The notes beneath the pieces are model-generated. The model did no database searches and had not been told where the DNA came from. It saw only the letters and a program-made list of their open reading frames with translations. 64,000 bases of DNA from Streptomyces sp. RKND-216 (GTDB taxonomy: Bacteria; Actinomycetota; Actinomycetes; Streptomycetales; Streptomycetaceae). Positions 1 through 10,163 of the stretch are shown here, one piece after another. Every line of letters starts with the position of its first letter. Position 1 is the stretch's first letter. Position numbers and translations under genes: made by a program. The stretch lies in contig NZ_SSBQ01000002.1 of NCBI RefSeq assembly GCF_004795255.1, forward strand, positions 2,110,001 to 2,174,000. The letters are read 5' to 3'.

Positions 1-254
1 CTGTGCAGCGCGTCGAACGCGGCCGGCTCGTCGAGCTGCTTGACCTCGACGTCGTAGCCCATCTCGTCCTCGAGCAGCTTGGCCGCGACGGCGACGTTGG
101 CCTGCGCGCCGACCCAGGAGGGCTGTGCGAGTGTGACGCTTTCGCCGCCGCCTCCGCTCGTGTCGGTCTTCGCCGCGCAGGCGCTCATGCCGAGCATGCC
201 CACCACTGCGGTGCCGGCCAGGACGGTGGTGCGTATCCGCTTGCTGTTTTTCAT
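1..254 (-). CDS. Glycine betaine ABC transporter substrate-binding lipoprotein (partial)
   Basis: Only the first 84 or so codons are inside the window; the gene runs off the left edge. The N-terminus is a lipoprotein signal: basic residues (KNSKRIR), a hydrophobic stretch and a lipobox-like MSAC with Cys at about residue 26, followed by a Ser/Gly linker. The mature start, with VTLAQPSWVGAQANVAVAAK, is typical of ProX/OpuAC-type binding proteins that deliver glycine betaine or choline to the permease. It is the last visible gene of the betaine operon, 43 bases after the permease stop. Family assignment rests on the N-terminus plus the operon context. Confidence 0.85.
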   Translation of the reverse strand, partial: MKNSKRIRTTVLAGTAVVGMLGMSACAAKTDTSGGGGESVTLAQPSWVGAQANVAVAAKLLEDEMGYDVEVKQLDEPAAFDALH

Positions 255-297
255 GGAATTCCTTCTTCTCTGTTGTGTACGGGAAACAATCCGGGGC

Positions 298-2340
298 CTA
301 GCGCCGCCCGCGGGCGCGCTCGACGGGCTGGGTGACGCGGTCCAGCAGGACGCCCAGGCAGACGATGGCGATGCCGGCCGACATGCCGAGCGCCAGGTTG
401 CTCTTCGCGAGACCGGTGACGACGTCGATGCCCAGCGCACCGCCGCCGACCATGCCGCCGATGACGACCATCGACAGCACCAGCACCACGCCCTGGTTGG
501 TGGCGACGAGCAACGCCCGGCGCGCCAGCGGGAGCTGGACGCCGAAGAGCTGCTGCCGTCCGGTCGCACCCAGCGAACGGGCAGCCTCCAGGGCGGCGGG
601 GTCGACCTTCGCGACGCCCTGCGCGGTGATGCGGACGACGGCGGGGAGCGCGTAGACCACGGCCGCCGCGATGCCGGCCGTGCGGCCGAGACCGAAGAGG
701 GCGAGAACCGGGATGAGGTAGACGAACTGCGGCATGGTCTGCATGGTGTCGAGGACAGGTCGCAGCATGCGTTCCACCCGGCCCACACGCGCGGTGAGGA
801 CGCCGAGCAGGAAACCGAACAGCAGCGTGATGGCCAGGCCGGCGAGCACCTGCGACAGCGTGTCCAGGGAGCGGTTCCACAGCCCCATCACCCCGATGAG
901 ACCGAGCGCGAGGACGCCGCTGAGCGCGGCGCGCCAGGAGGCGACCGCCCAGCCGAGGGCGGCCGCGAGCAGCAGCACGGCCCACCACGGGGTGGCCAGG
1001 AGCCCGTCGCGCAGCGGGTTGAGCACGACGTTGGTGAAGGCGTCGGACCAGGTGAGGGTGCCGCCGATGAGGGGAACGCCGGAACCGGCGTGCGCGGTGA
1101 ACCACTCGGTCGCCGTCTGCAGCGGATCGGCGATGTCGACCGTCCACGCCTGCGGCCACTCGCGCTCCCAGAGCCGGGCGCCGACCGTGGCCAGCACGGC
1201 GGTGAGGACGGCGAGCGCGGCCCACAGCGGGCCGCCGCGCAGCCGGTCCGCCCAGCCGGAGCCGGGGGCGGCGTCCTCGTCGATCCGCTCACCGGCCGCC
1301 GCGGTGGTGCGGTCCAGCAGGACGGCCAGCAGGACGACGGCGATGCCGGCGACGAGCGCGTCACCCATGGCCAGGCTCGCCAGCGCCTGGTAGATCTCGT
1401 TGCCGAGCCCGCCGGACCCGATGAGCGAGGCCAGCACGACCATCGACAGGCACATCATGATCGCCTGGTTCAGCCCCAGCATCATCTCCTTGCGCGCGAG
1501 CGGCAGCCGCGCGGTGCGCAGTCGCTGCCAGGGGCTCGCACCGAGCGAGGCGGAGGCCTCCATCGCCGCGGGGTCGGCGCCGCGCAGGCCGAGGGACGTC
1601 AGCCGGGCCATCGGCGGGGCCGCGTAGATCACGGTGGCGACGGCGGCGGACGGCACGCCGATGCCGAAGATCAGCAGGAACGGGATCAGGTAGGCGAACG
1701 CCGGCATCACCTGCATGGTGTCGAACACCGGGCGCAGCATCCGCTCGCAGCGATCGGAGAGGCCTGCCGCGAGGCCGAGGAACACGCCGAGGACGGCGGC
1801 GGCGAAGACGCAGACCGTCATCAGGGCCAGCGTCTCCATGGTGGGTTCCCACATGTCCAGCACGCCGCAGACCGCGAACGCACCGAGGGCGGTGCCCGCG
1901 GTCTTCAGGGACCGGCGGCCGAGGTCCGCCCCGCCTGCGGCCCAGGCGGCCAGGGTGCCGACACCGGTGACCCCGATCCAGCCGAGGGAGAGCAGCAGCG
2001 ACTCGATCGCATCGACCGCGGCGGTGGCGTTGTTGCTGATGTGCAGCAGGAAGTAGACGAAGACCCAGTGCGAGTCGCGCTTGTCGACGAGCCAGCTGTC
2101 GACGTCCCGCAGCGGCGCCTCGACGTCGAACGTCCACGCCTTCGGCCAGGTGCCCTCGCCGAGAACCAGCGCGCTGAGGACGGCCACCAGCAGGGCGGCG
2201 GCGACGGCGGTGAACCGTGGGTTGCCGAGGAGCCTCGCGGCACCGCCCGGCGGGCTGCCGTTCTCGTCGCGGCCGGTCGGCGGCTTCGGTGTGGGAGCGG
2301 TCTTCGGGGGGTCCGGCCGCTCCACGGCGGGGGCGCTCAT
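298..2340 (-). CDS. Glycine betaine ABC transporter permease, tandem-duplicated ProW-type
   Basis: A 680-residue membrane protein made of two consecutive ProW/OpuAB-like permease halves. Each half has an N-terminal hydrophobic segment, a multi-span core and a cytoplasmic EAA loop that docks the ATPase. The first loop reads [19 protein letters not shown] and the second [19 protein letters not shown]. The halves also repeat the motif ERMLRPVxDTMQxMPxFxYLIP. Usual ProW proteins are about 280-350 residues with one such unit, so this looks like an internal duplication that supplies both transmembrane subunits in one chain. The start overlaps the ATPase stop by four bases (ATGA), implying translational coupling. 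Confidence 0.92.
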   Translation of the reverse strand: MSAPAVERPDPPKTAPTPKPPTGRDENGSPPGGAARLLGNPRFTAVAAALLVAVLSALVLGEGTWPKAWTFDVEAPLRDVDSWLVDKRDSHWVFVYFLLHISNNATAAVDAIESLLLSLGWIGVTGVGTLAAWAAGGADLGRRSLKTAGTALGAFAVCGVLDMWEPTMETLALMTVCVFAAAVLGVFLGLAAGLSDRCERMLRPVFDTMQVMPAFAYLIPFLLIFGIGVPSAAVATVIYAAPPMARLTSLGLRGADPAAMEASASLGASPWQRLRTARLPLARKEMMLGLNQAIMMCLSMVVLASLIGSGGLGNEIYQALASLAMGDALVAGIAVVLLAVLLDRTTAAAGERIDEDAAPGSGWADRLRGGPLWAALAVLTAVLATVGARLWEREWPQAWTVDIADPLQTATEWFTAHAGSGVPLIGGTLTWSDAFTNVVLNPLRDGLLATPWWAVLLLAAALGWAVASWRAALSGVLALGLIGVMGLWNRSLDTLSQVLAGLAITLLFGFLLGVLTARVGRVERMLRPVLDTMQTMPQFVYLIPVLALFGLGRTAGIAAAVVYALPAVVRITAQGVAKVDPAALEAARSLGATGRQQLFGVQLPLARRALLVATNQGVVLVLSMVVIGGMVGGGALGIDVVTGLAKSNLALGMSAGIAIVCLGVLLDRVTQPVERARGRR

Positions 2341-3437
2341 GCCGGGGCCACCTCCCGGGCGTCGTTCCGGCCCTCCCCGGCGTCGTCCAGCCGGGCGACG
2401 ACGGAAAGCAGTTCCTCGTGGCCGACGACGCCGAGCAGCTTCGTGCCGTGCATCACCCGGACCGGTTCGCCGGTGCGGGCGACGGCCTCGATGGCGTCGG
2501 AGACAAGGGTGTCGGGGCCGACGGCCGCGCCGGAGCCGGCGGAGTCCGCGCCGCCTGCGGGACGCATCGCGCTGCGCACGGTGACGACCTGCTCGCGCGG
2601 CACGTCGCGGACGAAGTCGCGTACGTAGGCGTCGGCGGGCCGGGTGACGATCTCCTCCGGGGTGCCGAGCTGCACGATCTCGCCGTCCCGCATCAGGGCG
2701 ATGCGGTCTCCCAGGCGCAGCGCCTCGGAGAGGTCGTGGGTGATGAAGACCATCGTGCGGCCCTCCTCGCGGTGCAGCCGGACGACCTCCTCCTGCATGT
2801 CGCGGCGGATCAGCGGGTCCAGCGCGCTGAACGGCTCGTCGAACAGCAGCACCTCGGGGTCGACGGCCAGGGCGCGGGCCAGGCCGACGCGCTGCTGCTG
2901 ACCGCCGGAGAGCTGGCCGGGGCGGCGCTCCCCCAAACCGTCCAGGCCGACCTTGGACACCATCTCGGCCGCCTTGGCGCGGCGTTCGGCCTTGCCCATG
3001 CCCTGGATCTCCAGGCCGTAGGCGACGTTGTCGATCACGCTGCGGTGCGGGAGCAGGCCGAAGTGCTGGAAGACCATGGAGGCGCGGTGCCGGCGCAGTT
3101 CGCGCAACCGGGTGCGGTCCATGGCGCGGACGTCCTCGCCGTCCATGACGAGTTCACCGGCGGTCGGCTCGATCAGCCGGGTCAGGCAGCGCACCAGGGT
3201 GGACTTGCCCGAGCCGGACAGTCCCATGACGACGAAGACCTCGCCCTGCTGGACGTCGAAGGAGACGTCGCGGACGGCGGCGGTGCAGCCGGTGCGGACA
3301 CGCAGTTCGCCGGCGCTCAGGCCAGCCAGGTCCGTGTTGCCGGGGATCTTGCCGGCCCGTGGGCCGAAGACCTTCCACAGGTTGCGTACGGAGAAGACCG
3401 GGCCGGTCTTGGTCGTGGCCTCAGCGGTTTCGGACAT
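2337..3437 (-). CDS. Glycine betaine ABC transporter ATP-binding protein
   Basis: A 366-residue ProV/OpuAA-type ATPase energising betaine import. Visible motifs are Walker [10 protein letters not shown], signature LSGGQQQR, Walker B VLLFDEPF and the switch histidine in [11 protein letters not shown]. The C-terminal third resembles the CBS-type regulatory region of this family ([20 protein letters not shown]). The start chosen is ATG at 3437, beginning [12 protein letters not shown]; the reading frame is open further upstream, but that part is antisense to betA coding sequence. The start overlaps the last base of the betA stop, and its own stop overlaps the permease start, so three genes are tightly coupled. 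Confidence 0.93.
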   Translation of the reverse strand: MSETAEATTKTGPVFSVRNLWKVFGPRAGKIPGNTDLAGLSAGELRVRTGCTAAVRDVSFDVQQGEVFVVMGLSGSGKSTLVRCLTRLIEPTAGELVMDGEDVRAMDRTRLRELRRHRASMVFQHFGLLPHRSVIDNVAYGLEIQGMGKAERRAKAAEMVSKVGLDGLGERRPGQLSGGQQQRVGLARALAVDPEVLLFDEPFSALDPLIRRDMQEEVVRLHREEGRTMVFITHDLSEALRLGDRIALMRDGEIVQLGTPEEIVTRPADAYVRDFVRDVPREQVVTVRSAMRPAGGADSAGSGAAVGPDTLVSDAIEAVARTGEPVRVMHGTKLLGVVGHEELLSVVARLDDAGEGRNDAREVAPA

Positions 3438-4996
3438 CACGCAACACCTCCCGGTGCGTTGTCGGTCGCGGTTTCGTGCGCGGCTCGGATCAGGTCGGCG
3501 GCCTTCTCGCCGACCATGAGGACGCCGATCATCGGGTTGACCGCCGGCATGGTCGGGAAGACCGAGGCGTCGGCGATGCGGACGCCGTGCAGCCCGCGGA
3601 CGCGCAGTTCGGGGTCGACGACTGCCAGGGAGTCGCCGGCCGCGCCCATGCGACAGGTGCCGGCCGGGTGGTAGACGGTGTGCGCGACGCTGCGGGCGTA
3701 CGCGCTGATCTCCTCGTCCGAGACGACCTCGGGGCCGGGGCACACCTCGCGCGTGAGCCAGTTCGCCAGCGGCGCGGTCTTCGCCACCTCGCGGGCCAGC
3801 TTGACGCCGTCGACGAGGGTGCGGGCGTCGTAGTCGTCCTCGTCGGTGAAGTAGCGGAAATCCAGGGCCGGTTTGGCCTCGGGGTCGGCGGAGGTCAGGT
3901 AGAGCCGGCCGCGACTGCGCGGCTTGGGGATGTTCGGGGTCATCGACACCCCGTGCTCCGGCTTGGCGTAGCCGATGCGCTCGGGATTGTCGGTGAACGG
4001 GATCTGGTAGAAGTGGAACATCAGGTCCGGGCCGGTGGATTCCGGGTCACGTCTGACGAACAGACCCGCGTCCGAGTCCATCGCGGAGTTCTCCGGGATG
4101 GGTCCGTCGGTCTCCCAGACGACCACCGACTCCGGATGGTCCAGCAGGTTCTCCCCGACGCCCGGCAGATCGTGCCGGGCCGCGATGCCCAGCGCCTTGA
4201 GGTCCTTCGCGGGCCCGATGCCCGAGTGCAGCAGCAGTCGCGGCGTGTCCACGGCGCCGGCGCACACCAGCACCTCGCGGGCAGCGCTCACGAACTGCTC
4301 CACGCCGTCCCGGCCGCGAACGTGCACGCCGGTGACGCGGTCACCGTCGAGTTCCAGCCGGTACGCCCAGGTCTCCAACAGGATGTCCAGGTTGGGGCGG
4401 TCGCCGGACCGGATGTGCGGGTGGAGGTAGGCCACGGAGGCGGAGGAGCGCTTGTTGTCCTCCGGGTGGTAGGCCAGGTCGAAGAAACCGGCGCCCTCGT
4501 GGAAGGGGCCCTTGTTGAAGCCCTCGACGCGCGGCACGTCCAGCGCGGCGGTGGCCGACTCGACGAAGTCCCGGGCGATGGCGTTCCGGTCCCGCTCGTC
4601 GACGGCGACGATGTTGTTCTTCAGCTTCCCGAAGTACGGGTCCATCGCTGCGGCGTTCCAGCCGGCCGCGCCGGCCTGCTCCCACTCGTCCCAGTCGGAA
4701 GGCAGCGGCTTGAAGGAGATCAGCGTGTTGTGGGAGGAGCAGCCGCCGAGGACGCGGGCGCGGCTGTGCCGGATGTGCGAGTTGCCGCGCGGCTGCTCGG
4801 TCGTCGGGTAGTCGTAGTCGAGTTCACCGCCGAGCAGACCGAGCCAGCGGCGCAGGGTGAGCACCTCCGGCCGGTCGATGTCGGACGGTCCGCCCTCGAT
4901 CACGGCGACCCGGACCGCCGGGTCCTCGGTGAGCCGGGAGGCGATCACGGAACCGGCCGTACCGCCGCCGACTATGACGTAGTCATAGGTGGGCAT
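3437..4996 (-). CDS. betA: GMC oxidoreductase, choline dehydrogenase type
   Basis: A 519-residue FAD flavoenzyme of the glucose-methanol-choline family. It has the N-terminal dinucleotide fold [17 protein letters not shown], the GMC signature around [12 protein letters not shown] and the C-terminal catalytic segment [10 protein letters not shown] followed by [15 protein letters not shown]. Its place between an aldehyde dehydrogenase and a betaine ABC transporter makes oxidation of choline to betaine aldehyde the likely role. A Shine-Dalgarno GAGGAG lies about 11 bases before the ATG. Substrate is inferred from context; GMC enzymes are broad. Confidence 0.88.
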   Translation of the reverse strand: MPTYDYVIVGGGTAGSVIASRLTEDPAVRVAVIEGGPSDIDRPEVLTLRRWLGLLGGELDYDYPTTEQPRGNSHIRHSRARVLGGCSSHNTLISFKPLPSDWDEWEQAGAAGWNAAAMDPYFGKLKNNIVAVDERDRNAIARDFVESATAALDVPRVEGFNKGPFHEGAGFFDLAYHPEDNKRSSASVAYLHPHIRSGDRPNLDILLETWAYRLELDGDRVTGVHVRGRDGVEQFVSAAREVLVCAGAVDTPRLLLHSGIGPAKDLKALGIAARHDLPGVGENLLDHPESVVVWETDGPIPENSAMDSDAGLFVRRDPESTGPDLMFHFYQIPFTDNPERIGYAKPEHGVSMTPNIPKPRSRGRLYLTSADPEAKPALDFRYFTDEDDYDARTLVDGVKLAREVAKTAPLANWLTREVCPGPEVVSDEEISAYARSVAHTVYHPAGTCRMGAAGDSLAVVDPELRVRGLHGVRIADASVFPTMPAVNPMIGVLMVGEKAADLIRAAHETATDNAPGGVA

Positions 4997-5058
4997 GTGG
5001 GGTTGTGCTCCTCGGGGGTGAGTCCTGTGCTCGGGCCTGACGGGTCACGGGCCCGGGG

Positions 5059-6558
5059 TCAGCCCGCGAACCAGCGCACCGGTTCCGGCCGCAGGTTCTC
5101 GTAGACGTGCTTGGTCTCCTGGTACTCGGCGAGTCCGTGCGGGCCGAGTTCGCGGCCCGTCCCGGACCTGCCGAAGCCGCCCCATTCCGCCTGTGGGAGG
5201 TAGGGGTGGAAGTCGTTGATCCAGACGGTGCCGTGCCGCAGCCGGGAGGCGACCCGGCGGGCGCGGGCGGTGTCGGCCGAGAACACCGCGCCGGCCAGGC
5301 CGTACTCGGTGTCGTTGGCGAGCGCCACGGCCTCGTCCTCGTCGGCGAAGGTCTCCACGGTGAGGATCGGGCCGAAGGTCTCCTCGCGGACGACCTTCAT
5401 GCCGCGGTGGCAGTGGTCCAGCACCGTCGGGGCGTAGAAGTACCCGTCGGCGGGACGGACGCCGGACGGCTCGGGCCGTTCGCCGCCGCAGCGCAGCACA
5501 GCGCCCTCGTCCAGCGCGGAGGCCACGTACGCCTCGGTCTTGGCGAGCTGCTGGGCGGAGACCAGCGGGCCGCACTCGACACCCTTCTCGGTCCCGCGGC
5601 CGAGTCGGATCCTCTGTGCGCGGGCGGCGAGTTCGGCGACGAAACGGTCGCGGACGGACTCCTCGACGATCAGCCGGGCACCGGCCGAGCAGACCTGGCC
5701 GCTGTGGATGAACGCGGCGTTCAGGGCCTGGTCGACGGCCGTGTCGAAGCCCTGCTCGGTGGCGCAGGCGTCGGCGAAGACCACGTTCGGGTTCTTGCCG
5801 CCGAGTTCGAGCGCGACCTTCTTCACGGTGGGGGCGGCGGCCTGGGCGACCTTGACTCCGGAGACCAGCCCCCCGGTGAAGGACACCAGGTCGACGTCGG
5901 GGTGTGCGGAGAGCCGGGCGCCGACCGGGTCTCCGGGGCCGGTCACGAGGTTGGCGACGCCGGACGGCAGCCCGGCCTCGACGAGCAGCTTCACCATGTG
6001 GAGGGTGCTCAGGGGGGTGATCTCGCTGGGTTTGAGCACGAAGGTGTTGCCCGCGGCCAGCGCAGGGGCGATCTTCCAGCTCGCCTGGAGCAGCGGGAAG
6101 TTCCAGGGGGTGATCATGGCGCAGACGCCGACCGGTTCGTGCACGACGACGCTGTGCACGTCGGGGCTGCCCGCGTCGACCACCCGGCCGGCAGAGTTCG
6201 ACACCAGGTCCGCGAAGTAACGGAAGGCGGAGGTGACGTCGTCGACGTCGACCCGGCCCTCCTCCAGGGTCTTGCCCGCGTCGCGGGACTCCAGAAGGGC
6301 GATCTCCTCCCGGTCGCGCTGGAGCAGCTCGGCGACCCGGCGCAGCAGCGCCGCCCGCTCGGCGACCGGGGAGTGCGGCCAGGGGCCGGCGTCGAAGGCG
6401 CGGCGGGCGGCCGCGACTGCGGCGTCCGTGTCGGCTGCGTCACCGTCGGCGACGACGGCGAGGACGGTGGCGTCCGCGGGGTCGAGGATCTCCCTCGTGC
6501 CTCCGGCTGCGGCGCTGCGCCACTCGCCGTCGACATGGATGCTGTCGGTTACGGACAC
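5059..6558 (-). CDS. betB: Betaine-aldehyde dehydrogenase
   Basis: A 499-residue NAD(P)-dependent aldehyde dehydrogenase, first gene of the betaine operon, predicted to convert betaine aldehyde to glycine betaine. The family motifs are present: TPWNFPLLQ, VALELGGKNPNVVF with the general-base Glu, and the catalytic Cys at about residue 289 in HSGQVCSAG. The start chosen is GTG at 6558 (SVTDSIHVDGEW), with GGGGAAGG about 11 bases upstream; an in-frame extension to 6714 exists but codes an unlikely Arg/Pro-rich tail. The gap to betA is 62 bases. A strong inverted repeat at 6712-6736 may control the operon. Confidence 0.9.
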   Translation of the reverse strand: MSVTDSIHVDGEWRSAAAGGTREILDPADATVLAVVADGDAADTDAAVAAARRAFDAGPWPHSPVAERAALLRRVAELLQRDREEIALLESRDAGKTLEEGRVDVDDVTSAFRYFADLVSNSAGRVVDAGSPDVHSVVVHEPVGVCAMITPWNFPLLQASWKIAPALAAGNTFVLKPSEITPLSTLHMVKLLVEAGLPSGVANLVTGPGDPVGARLSAHPDVDLVSFTGGLVSGVKVAQAAAPTVKKVALELGGKNPNVVFADACATEQGFDTAVDQALNAAFIHSGQVCSAGARLIVEESVRDRFVAELAARAQRIRLGRGTEKGVECGPLVSAQQLAKTEAYVASALDEGAVLRCGGERPEPSGVRPADGYFYAPTVLDHCHRGMKVVREETFGPILTVETFADEDEAVALANDTEYGLAGAVFSADTARARRVASRLRHGTVWINDFHPYLPQAEWGGFGRSGTGRELGPHGLAEYQETKHVYENLRPEPVRWFAG

Positions 6559-6711
6559 CGTGTGTACTGCCTTCCCCTGTGCGAGATGTGCCTGGCCGCC
6601 CGCCGGACGTGCACGCGCAGGGAGGCGTGCGCCGGGGGCGTGCGGCCAACCTCGAACCCTGCCCCGTTCCTCCGTTCTCATGTCTGCGGGCGTGCGAGAA
6701 GTGGGGTTCCT

Positions 6712-6736
6712 CACCCGTAACCGGAGGTTACGGGTG
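6712..6736. promoter_or_regulatory. 11-bp perfect inverted repeat, candidate betaine-operon operator
   Basis: CACCCGTAACC, a 3-base spacer GGA, then the exact reverse complement. It lies about 154 bases upstream of the betB start, between that gene and the mdh terminator. There is no T-run and no gene ending immediately beside it, so a regulator site is more likely than a terminator. No regulator gene is adjacent in this window. Confidence 0.5.
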
Positions 6737-6774
6737 CACGTGGCCCTGTGGCCGGGTCTCGGCGGGTACGCCGA

Positions 6775-6801
6775 CGGCCCCCGGCGGGATGCCGGGGGCC
6801 G
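6775..6801 (-). terminator. Terminator after mdh
   Basis: A perfect 11-bp stem (CGGCCCCCGGC and its complement) with a 5-base loop, 37 bases beyond the mdh stop. As is common in Streptomyces there is little of a T-run. Confidence 0.75.
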
Positions 6802-6837
6802 TGAGGCAGAACAGGCCGGGCTCAGAACAGGCGGGGC

Positions 6838-7902
<1,065 letters not shown>

Positions 7903-7910
7903 TTACTGGC

Positions 7911-7934
7911 GGGTCTCTCGACGTAGAGAGACCC
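7911..7934. promoter_or_regulatory. 9-bp inverted repeat upstream of mdh
   Basis: GGGTCTCTC, six-base spacer, then its exact complement, 84-107 bases upstream of the mdh start and downstream of the terminator that ends the folD unit. The near-palindromic core (TCTCGACGTAGAGA) looks like an operator, but I cannot assign a regulator; a 5'-UTR hairpin is the alternative. Confidence 0.4.
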
Positions 7935-7969
7935 GGCGTCAGGCTATCCGACGCCCTCCCTGCACACGA

Positions 7970-8010
7970 GGCAGCCGCCCGCTCAGGAGGGGGAGCGGCG
8001 GGCGGCTGCC
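7970..8010 (-). terminator. Terminator of the folD-DUF3017 unit
   Basis: A perfect 13-bp GC-rich stem (GGCAGCCGCCCGC and its complement) with a 15-base loop, about 140 bases past the DUF3017 stop. Confidence 0.6.
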
Positions 8011-8151
8011 GGGTGTGGCACACCCGTGGGGGGTTGCATGTTCGCCTGCCCGGACTCCGGGGGACCATGCGTGCGACTTCGCGGAAACGTCGCACAGGGT
8101 GACGAACGTCACTTCCGGGTGCGTCGGGGCCCGTACGACGACGGGCGCACC

Positions 8152-8619
8152 TCAGTCGATGACGAAGTGGACGATGTCGTCCAGGATCGGGATGTTCAGC
8201 CACGGGTCGGGCTGAGCCATCATCGCCAGCAGCGTGATGCCGACGCCCAGCACGCCGTACGTGGCCACGTCGGTGAACCGGGACCGCACCGCCAGCATGC
8301 CGACCGACGGCAGCCACCAGCGAAGCAGCCCCGCGCCGAGCACGGTCAGGCCGATCGTGAGGGCGCCCCCGCGGAACGAGCCGAGGGAGACCAGCAGACC
8401 GACCAGCACGCCCGTCGCGACGGCCAGCATCGGCCACTGCCGGGCCGGCGCCGGGGCGTCGCCCGGCGCTGCGCGCCCGCCGCCCTCGGGGCGCGCGGTG
8501 TCCCGGGTGAAGACCGGGAACCGGCGCGACCGCTGCGGCTCCGGCCCCGTCGCGGAGGGCGCCTCGCCGGCCGACTCCGACGCGGACGTCCTGTCGTCGG
8601 TCCCCATGTGCCTCGTCAC
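8152..8619 (-). CDS. DUF3017 family membrane protein
   Basis: A 155-residue protein of unknown function. The first 60 residues are hydrophilic, Ala/Pro/Glu-rich and probably cytoplasmic. Three hydrophobic segments follow (LAVATGVLVGLLVSLG, LTIGLTVLGAGLL, TYGVLGVGITLLAMM). The C-terminus DPWLNIPILDDIVHFVID is the recognisable DUF3017 tail found in actinobacteria. The start is GTG at 8619, just after GAGGAGAAGAG. It lies 36 bases downstream of folD on the same strand and is almost certainly co-transcribed with it; this folD-DUF3017 pairing is usual in Streptomyces. Confidence 0.85.
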   Translation of the reverse strand: MTRHMGTDDRTSASESAGEAPSATGPEPQRSRRFPVFTRDTARPEGGGRAAPGDAPAPARQWPMLAVATGVLVGLLVSLGSFRGGALTIGLTVLGAGLLRWWLPSVGMLAVRSRFTDVATYGVLGVGITLLAMMAQPDPWLNIPILDDIVHFVID

Positions 8620-8655
8620 CTCTTCTCCTCGTTCCTCTCGCGCCGCAGGGAGTGC

Positions 8656-9519
8656 TCAGGCCGCGACGGCGGCCTGCCGCTCCGCGGCCTCGACGACGTT
8701 CTGGAGCAGCAGCGCCCGCGTCATCGGGCCGACGCCGCCGGGGTTCGGCGACAGCCAGCCCGCGACCTCGGCCACCCCGGGGTGCACGTCTCCGACGATC
8801 TTGCCGTTCTCGTCCCGGCTCACACCGACGTCCAGCACGGCCGCGCCCGGCTTGACGTCCTCGGGCTTGATCAGGTGCGGCACGCCGGCAGCGGCCACCA
8901 CGATGTCGGCGCGGCGGAGCTGCGCGGGCATGTCGCGGGTGCCGGTGTGGCACTGCGTCACCGTCGCGTTCTCCGAGCGGCGGGTGAGCAGCAGCGGCAG
9001 CGAACGGCCGACGGTGATGCCGCGGCCGACGACGACCACGTCGGCGCCGTCGACCTGCACCTCGTGCCTCCGCAGCAGCGACAGGATGCCGTTGGGTGTG
9101 CAGGGCAGCGGCGCCGGCTCGTTCAGCACCAAGCGGCCGAGGTTGGTGGGGTGCAGGCCGTCGGCGTCCTTGGCCGGGTCCATGAGCGCCAGGACGCGGT
9201 TCACGTCGATGCCACGGGGGAGCGGCAGCTGCACGATGTACCCGGTGCAGGCCGGGTCCTCGTTCAGCTCGCGCACCACCGCCTCGATCTCCTGCTGGGT
9301 GGCGGTGGCGGGCAGGGTGCGCTGGATGGAGGCGATGCCGACCTGCCCGCAGTCGCGGTGCTTGCCCGCGACGTACTTCTGGCTGCCGACGTCCTCCCCG
9401 ACGAGCAGCGTGCCCAGACCGGGCGTCACGCCGCGGGACCTGAGGGTGTCGACCCGGGTGGCGAGTTCGGACTTGATCGCGGACGCGGTGGCCTTGCCAT
9501 CGAGAATCTGGGCGCTCAT
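8656..9519 (-). CDS. folD: Methylenetetrahydrofolate dehydrogenase / cyclohydrolase
   Basis: A 287-residue bifunctional one-carbon enzyme converting 5,10-methylene-THF to 10-formyl-THF, the cofactor used by purN and purH a few kilobases away. Landmarks are the start [34 protein letters not shown] with the catalytic-type Lys, [10 protein letters not shown], and the cofactor loop [17 protein letters not shown]. The start at 9519 has GGGAGA nine bases upstream; the ATG at 9528 would be too close to that site. A nested palindrome lies 52-81 bases upstream. Confidence 0.96.
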   Translation of the reverse strand: MSAQILDGKATASAIKSELATRVDTLRSRGVTPGLGTLLVGEDVGSQKYVAGKHRDCGQVGIASIQRTLPATATQQEIEAVVRELNEDPACTGYIVQLPLPRGIDVNRVLALMDPAKDADGLHPTNLGRLVLNEPAPLPCTPNGILSLLRRHEVQVDGADVVVVGRGITVGRSLPLLLTRRSENATVTQCHTGTRDMPAQLRRADIVVAAAGVPHLIKPEDVKPGAAVLDVGVSRDENGKIVGDVHPGVAEVAGWLSPNPGGVGPMTRALLLQNVVEAAERQAAVAA

Positions 9520-9570
9520 GACGTCCATTCTCCCGGATCGGCGACCGTCGGCTCCACTCGCGCCGCGCCT

Positions 9571-9600
9571 CGGGTGCACCCGGCGCGCCGGGTGCACCCG
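9571..9600. promoter_or_regulatory. 30-bp perfect palindrome made of two palindromic 12-mers
   Basis: The 12-mer CGGGTGCACCCG, itself a palindrome, occurs twice, separated by the self-complementary GCGCGC, so the whole 30 bases are one perfect palindrome. It lies in the divergent gap between folD (minus) and the plus-strand small membrane protein genes, where no gene ends. That favours a protein-binding site, or cruciform element, over a terminator. Confidence 0.55.
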
Positions 9601-9871
9601 AAAGGGGACAACGCAGGCGGGCCGCGTCTCAGATTCGCCACATTTGCCGATCTTGACTGGACAGCCTCTTGCGCGCCCACCACGATGGAGGATCGGCGCC
9701 GCCGTCCCCACGGTCAGGCGCCGGTCGTATCGGGGGAGATCGTCGTGCGCAGCGCGCACCACTCGCACCGCTCACGCCTCACGCAGTCCGCTGCGGGGCG
9801 GGACGCGTGCCGGTGGCTCCCCGGAGCCCTCGGCACCGCCGCGCCGTCTGCACCTTCGGAGGACACCGCTC
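9601..9871. other. Divergent intergenic region, no gene
   Basis: The region upstream of the small membrane-protein cluster. A TTGACT at 9653-9658 could be a -35 element, but no convincing -10 partner stands out. A GTG at 9745 with GGGGGAG six bases before it opens a frame that runs into the 3' half of the next feature; its translation does not resemble the paralogues' N-terminus. Nothing else is recognisable. Confidence 0.4.
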
Positions 9872-10119
9872 GTGAGCTACCCACCCCAGCCGGGTCAGGA
9901 CCCGACCTCGGCCGGGCCGCCGTACGCCGACAGGCCGCCCTGGCCAAGACGGGCGGCCCCGGTTGGCGCATCGCCACCATCGTGCTGGGCTCCCCCTCCA
10001 TCCTCGGCGGAGTCTTCAGCCTGCTGACCGGTGTGGTGAACATCGCACTGGGCATCCTCATCATCGTCTTCATGTGCAAGGCCGAAGCGAAGGCCTGGTA
10101 CGACCGGCCCCGGTACTGA
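9872..10119 (+). pseudogene. Frameshifted, shortened relative of the downstream PYGQ-rich membrane proteins
   Basis: A GTG at 9872, with GGAGGA eight bases upstream, starts SYPPQPGQDPTSAGPPYADRPPWP, matching the N-terminus of the gene at 10164 (MSYPSQPGQDPNNPYAQ). This frame closes at 10027. The matching C-terminal part (GVVNIALGILIIVFMCKAEAKAWYDRPRY, 29 residues in two hydrophobic/basic pieces) is in the next frame back and ends at 10119, like AWFDRPRH and AWFNRPRY in the paralogues. A one-base loss near 9945-9965 would explain it. The copy also lacks the first transmembrane block. It could be a decayed gene or a sequencing error. A GTG at 9745 could still express the C-terminal half. Confidence 0.55.
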
Positions 10120-10163
10120 CCGCCGGGACGACCTGGAATCCCCTCAAAAAAGGAACTGCCACC

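Noticed and set aside
79..2628. Long plus-strand open frame antisense to the betaine permease
   Set aside because: High-GC shadow: low-complexity Asp/Gly/Gln/Arg composition, no ribosome site, while the minus strand encodes clear ABC permease motifs. The same applies to many long antisense frames, such as those opposite mdh, folD, purH, pcrA and glpD.
9745..10119. Start at GTG 9745 giving one continuous frame through the damaged gene
   Set aside because: It has a good ribosome site but the N-terminal half has no resemblance to the paralogues, whose start clearly matches the GTG at 9872 in another frame. Kept only as an alternative.
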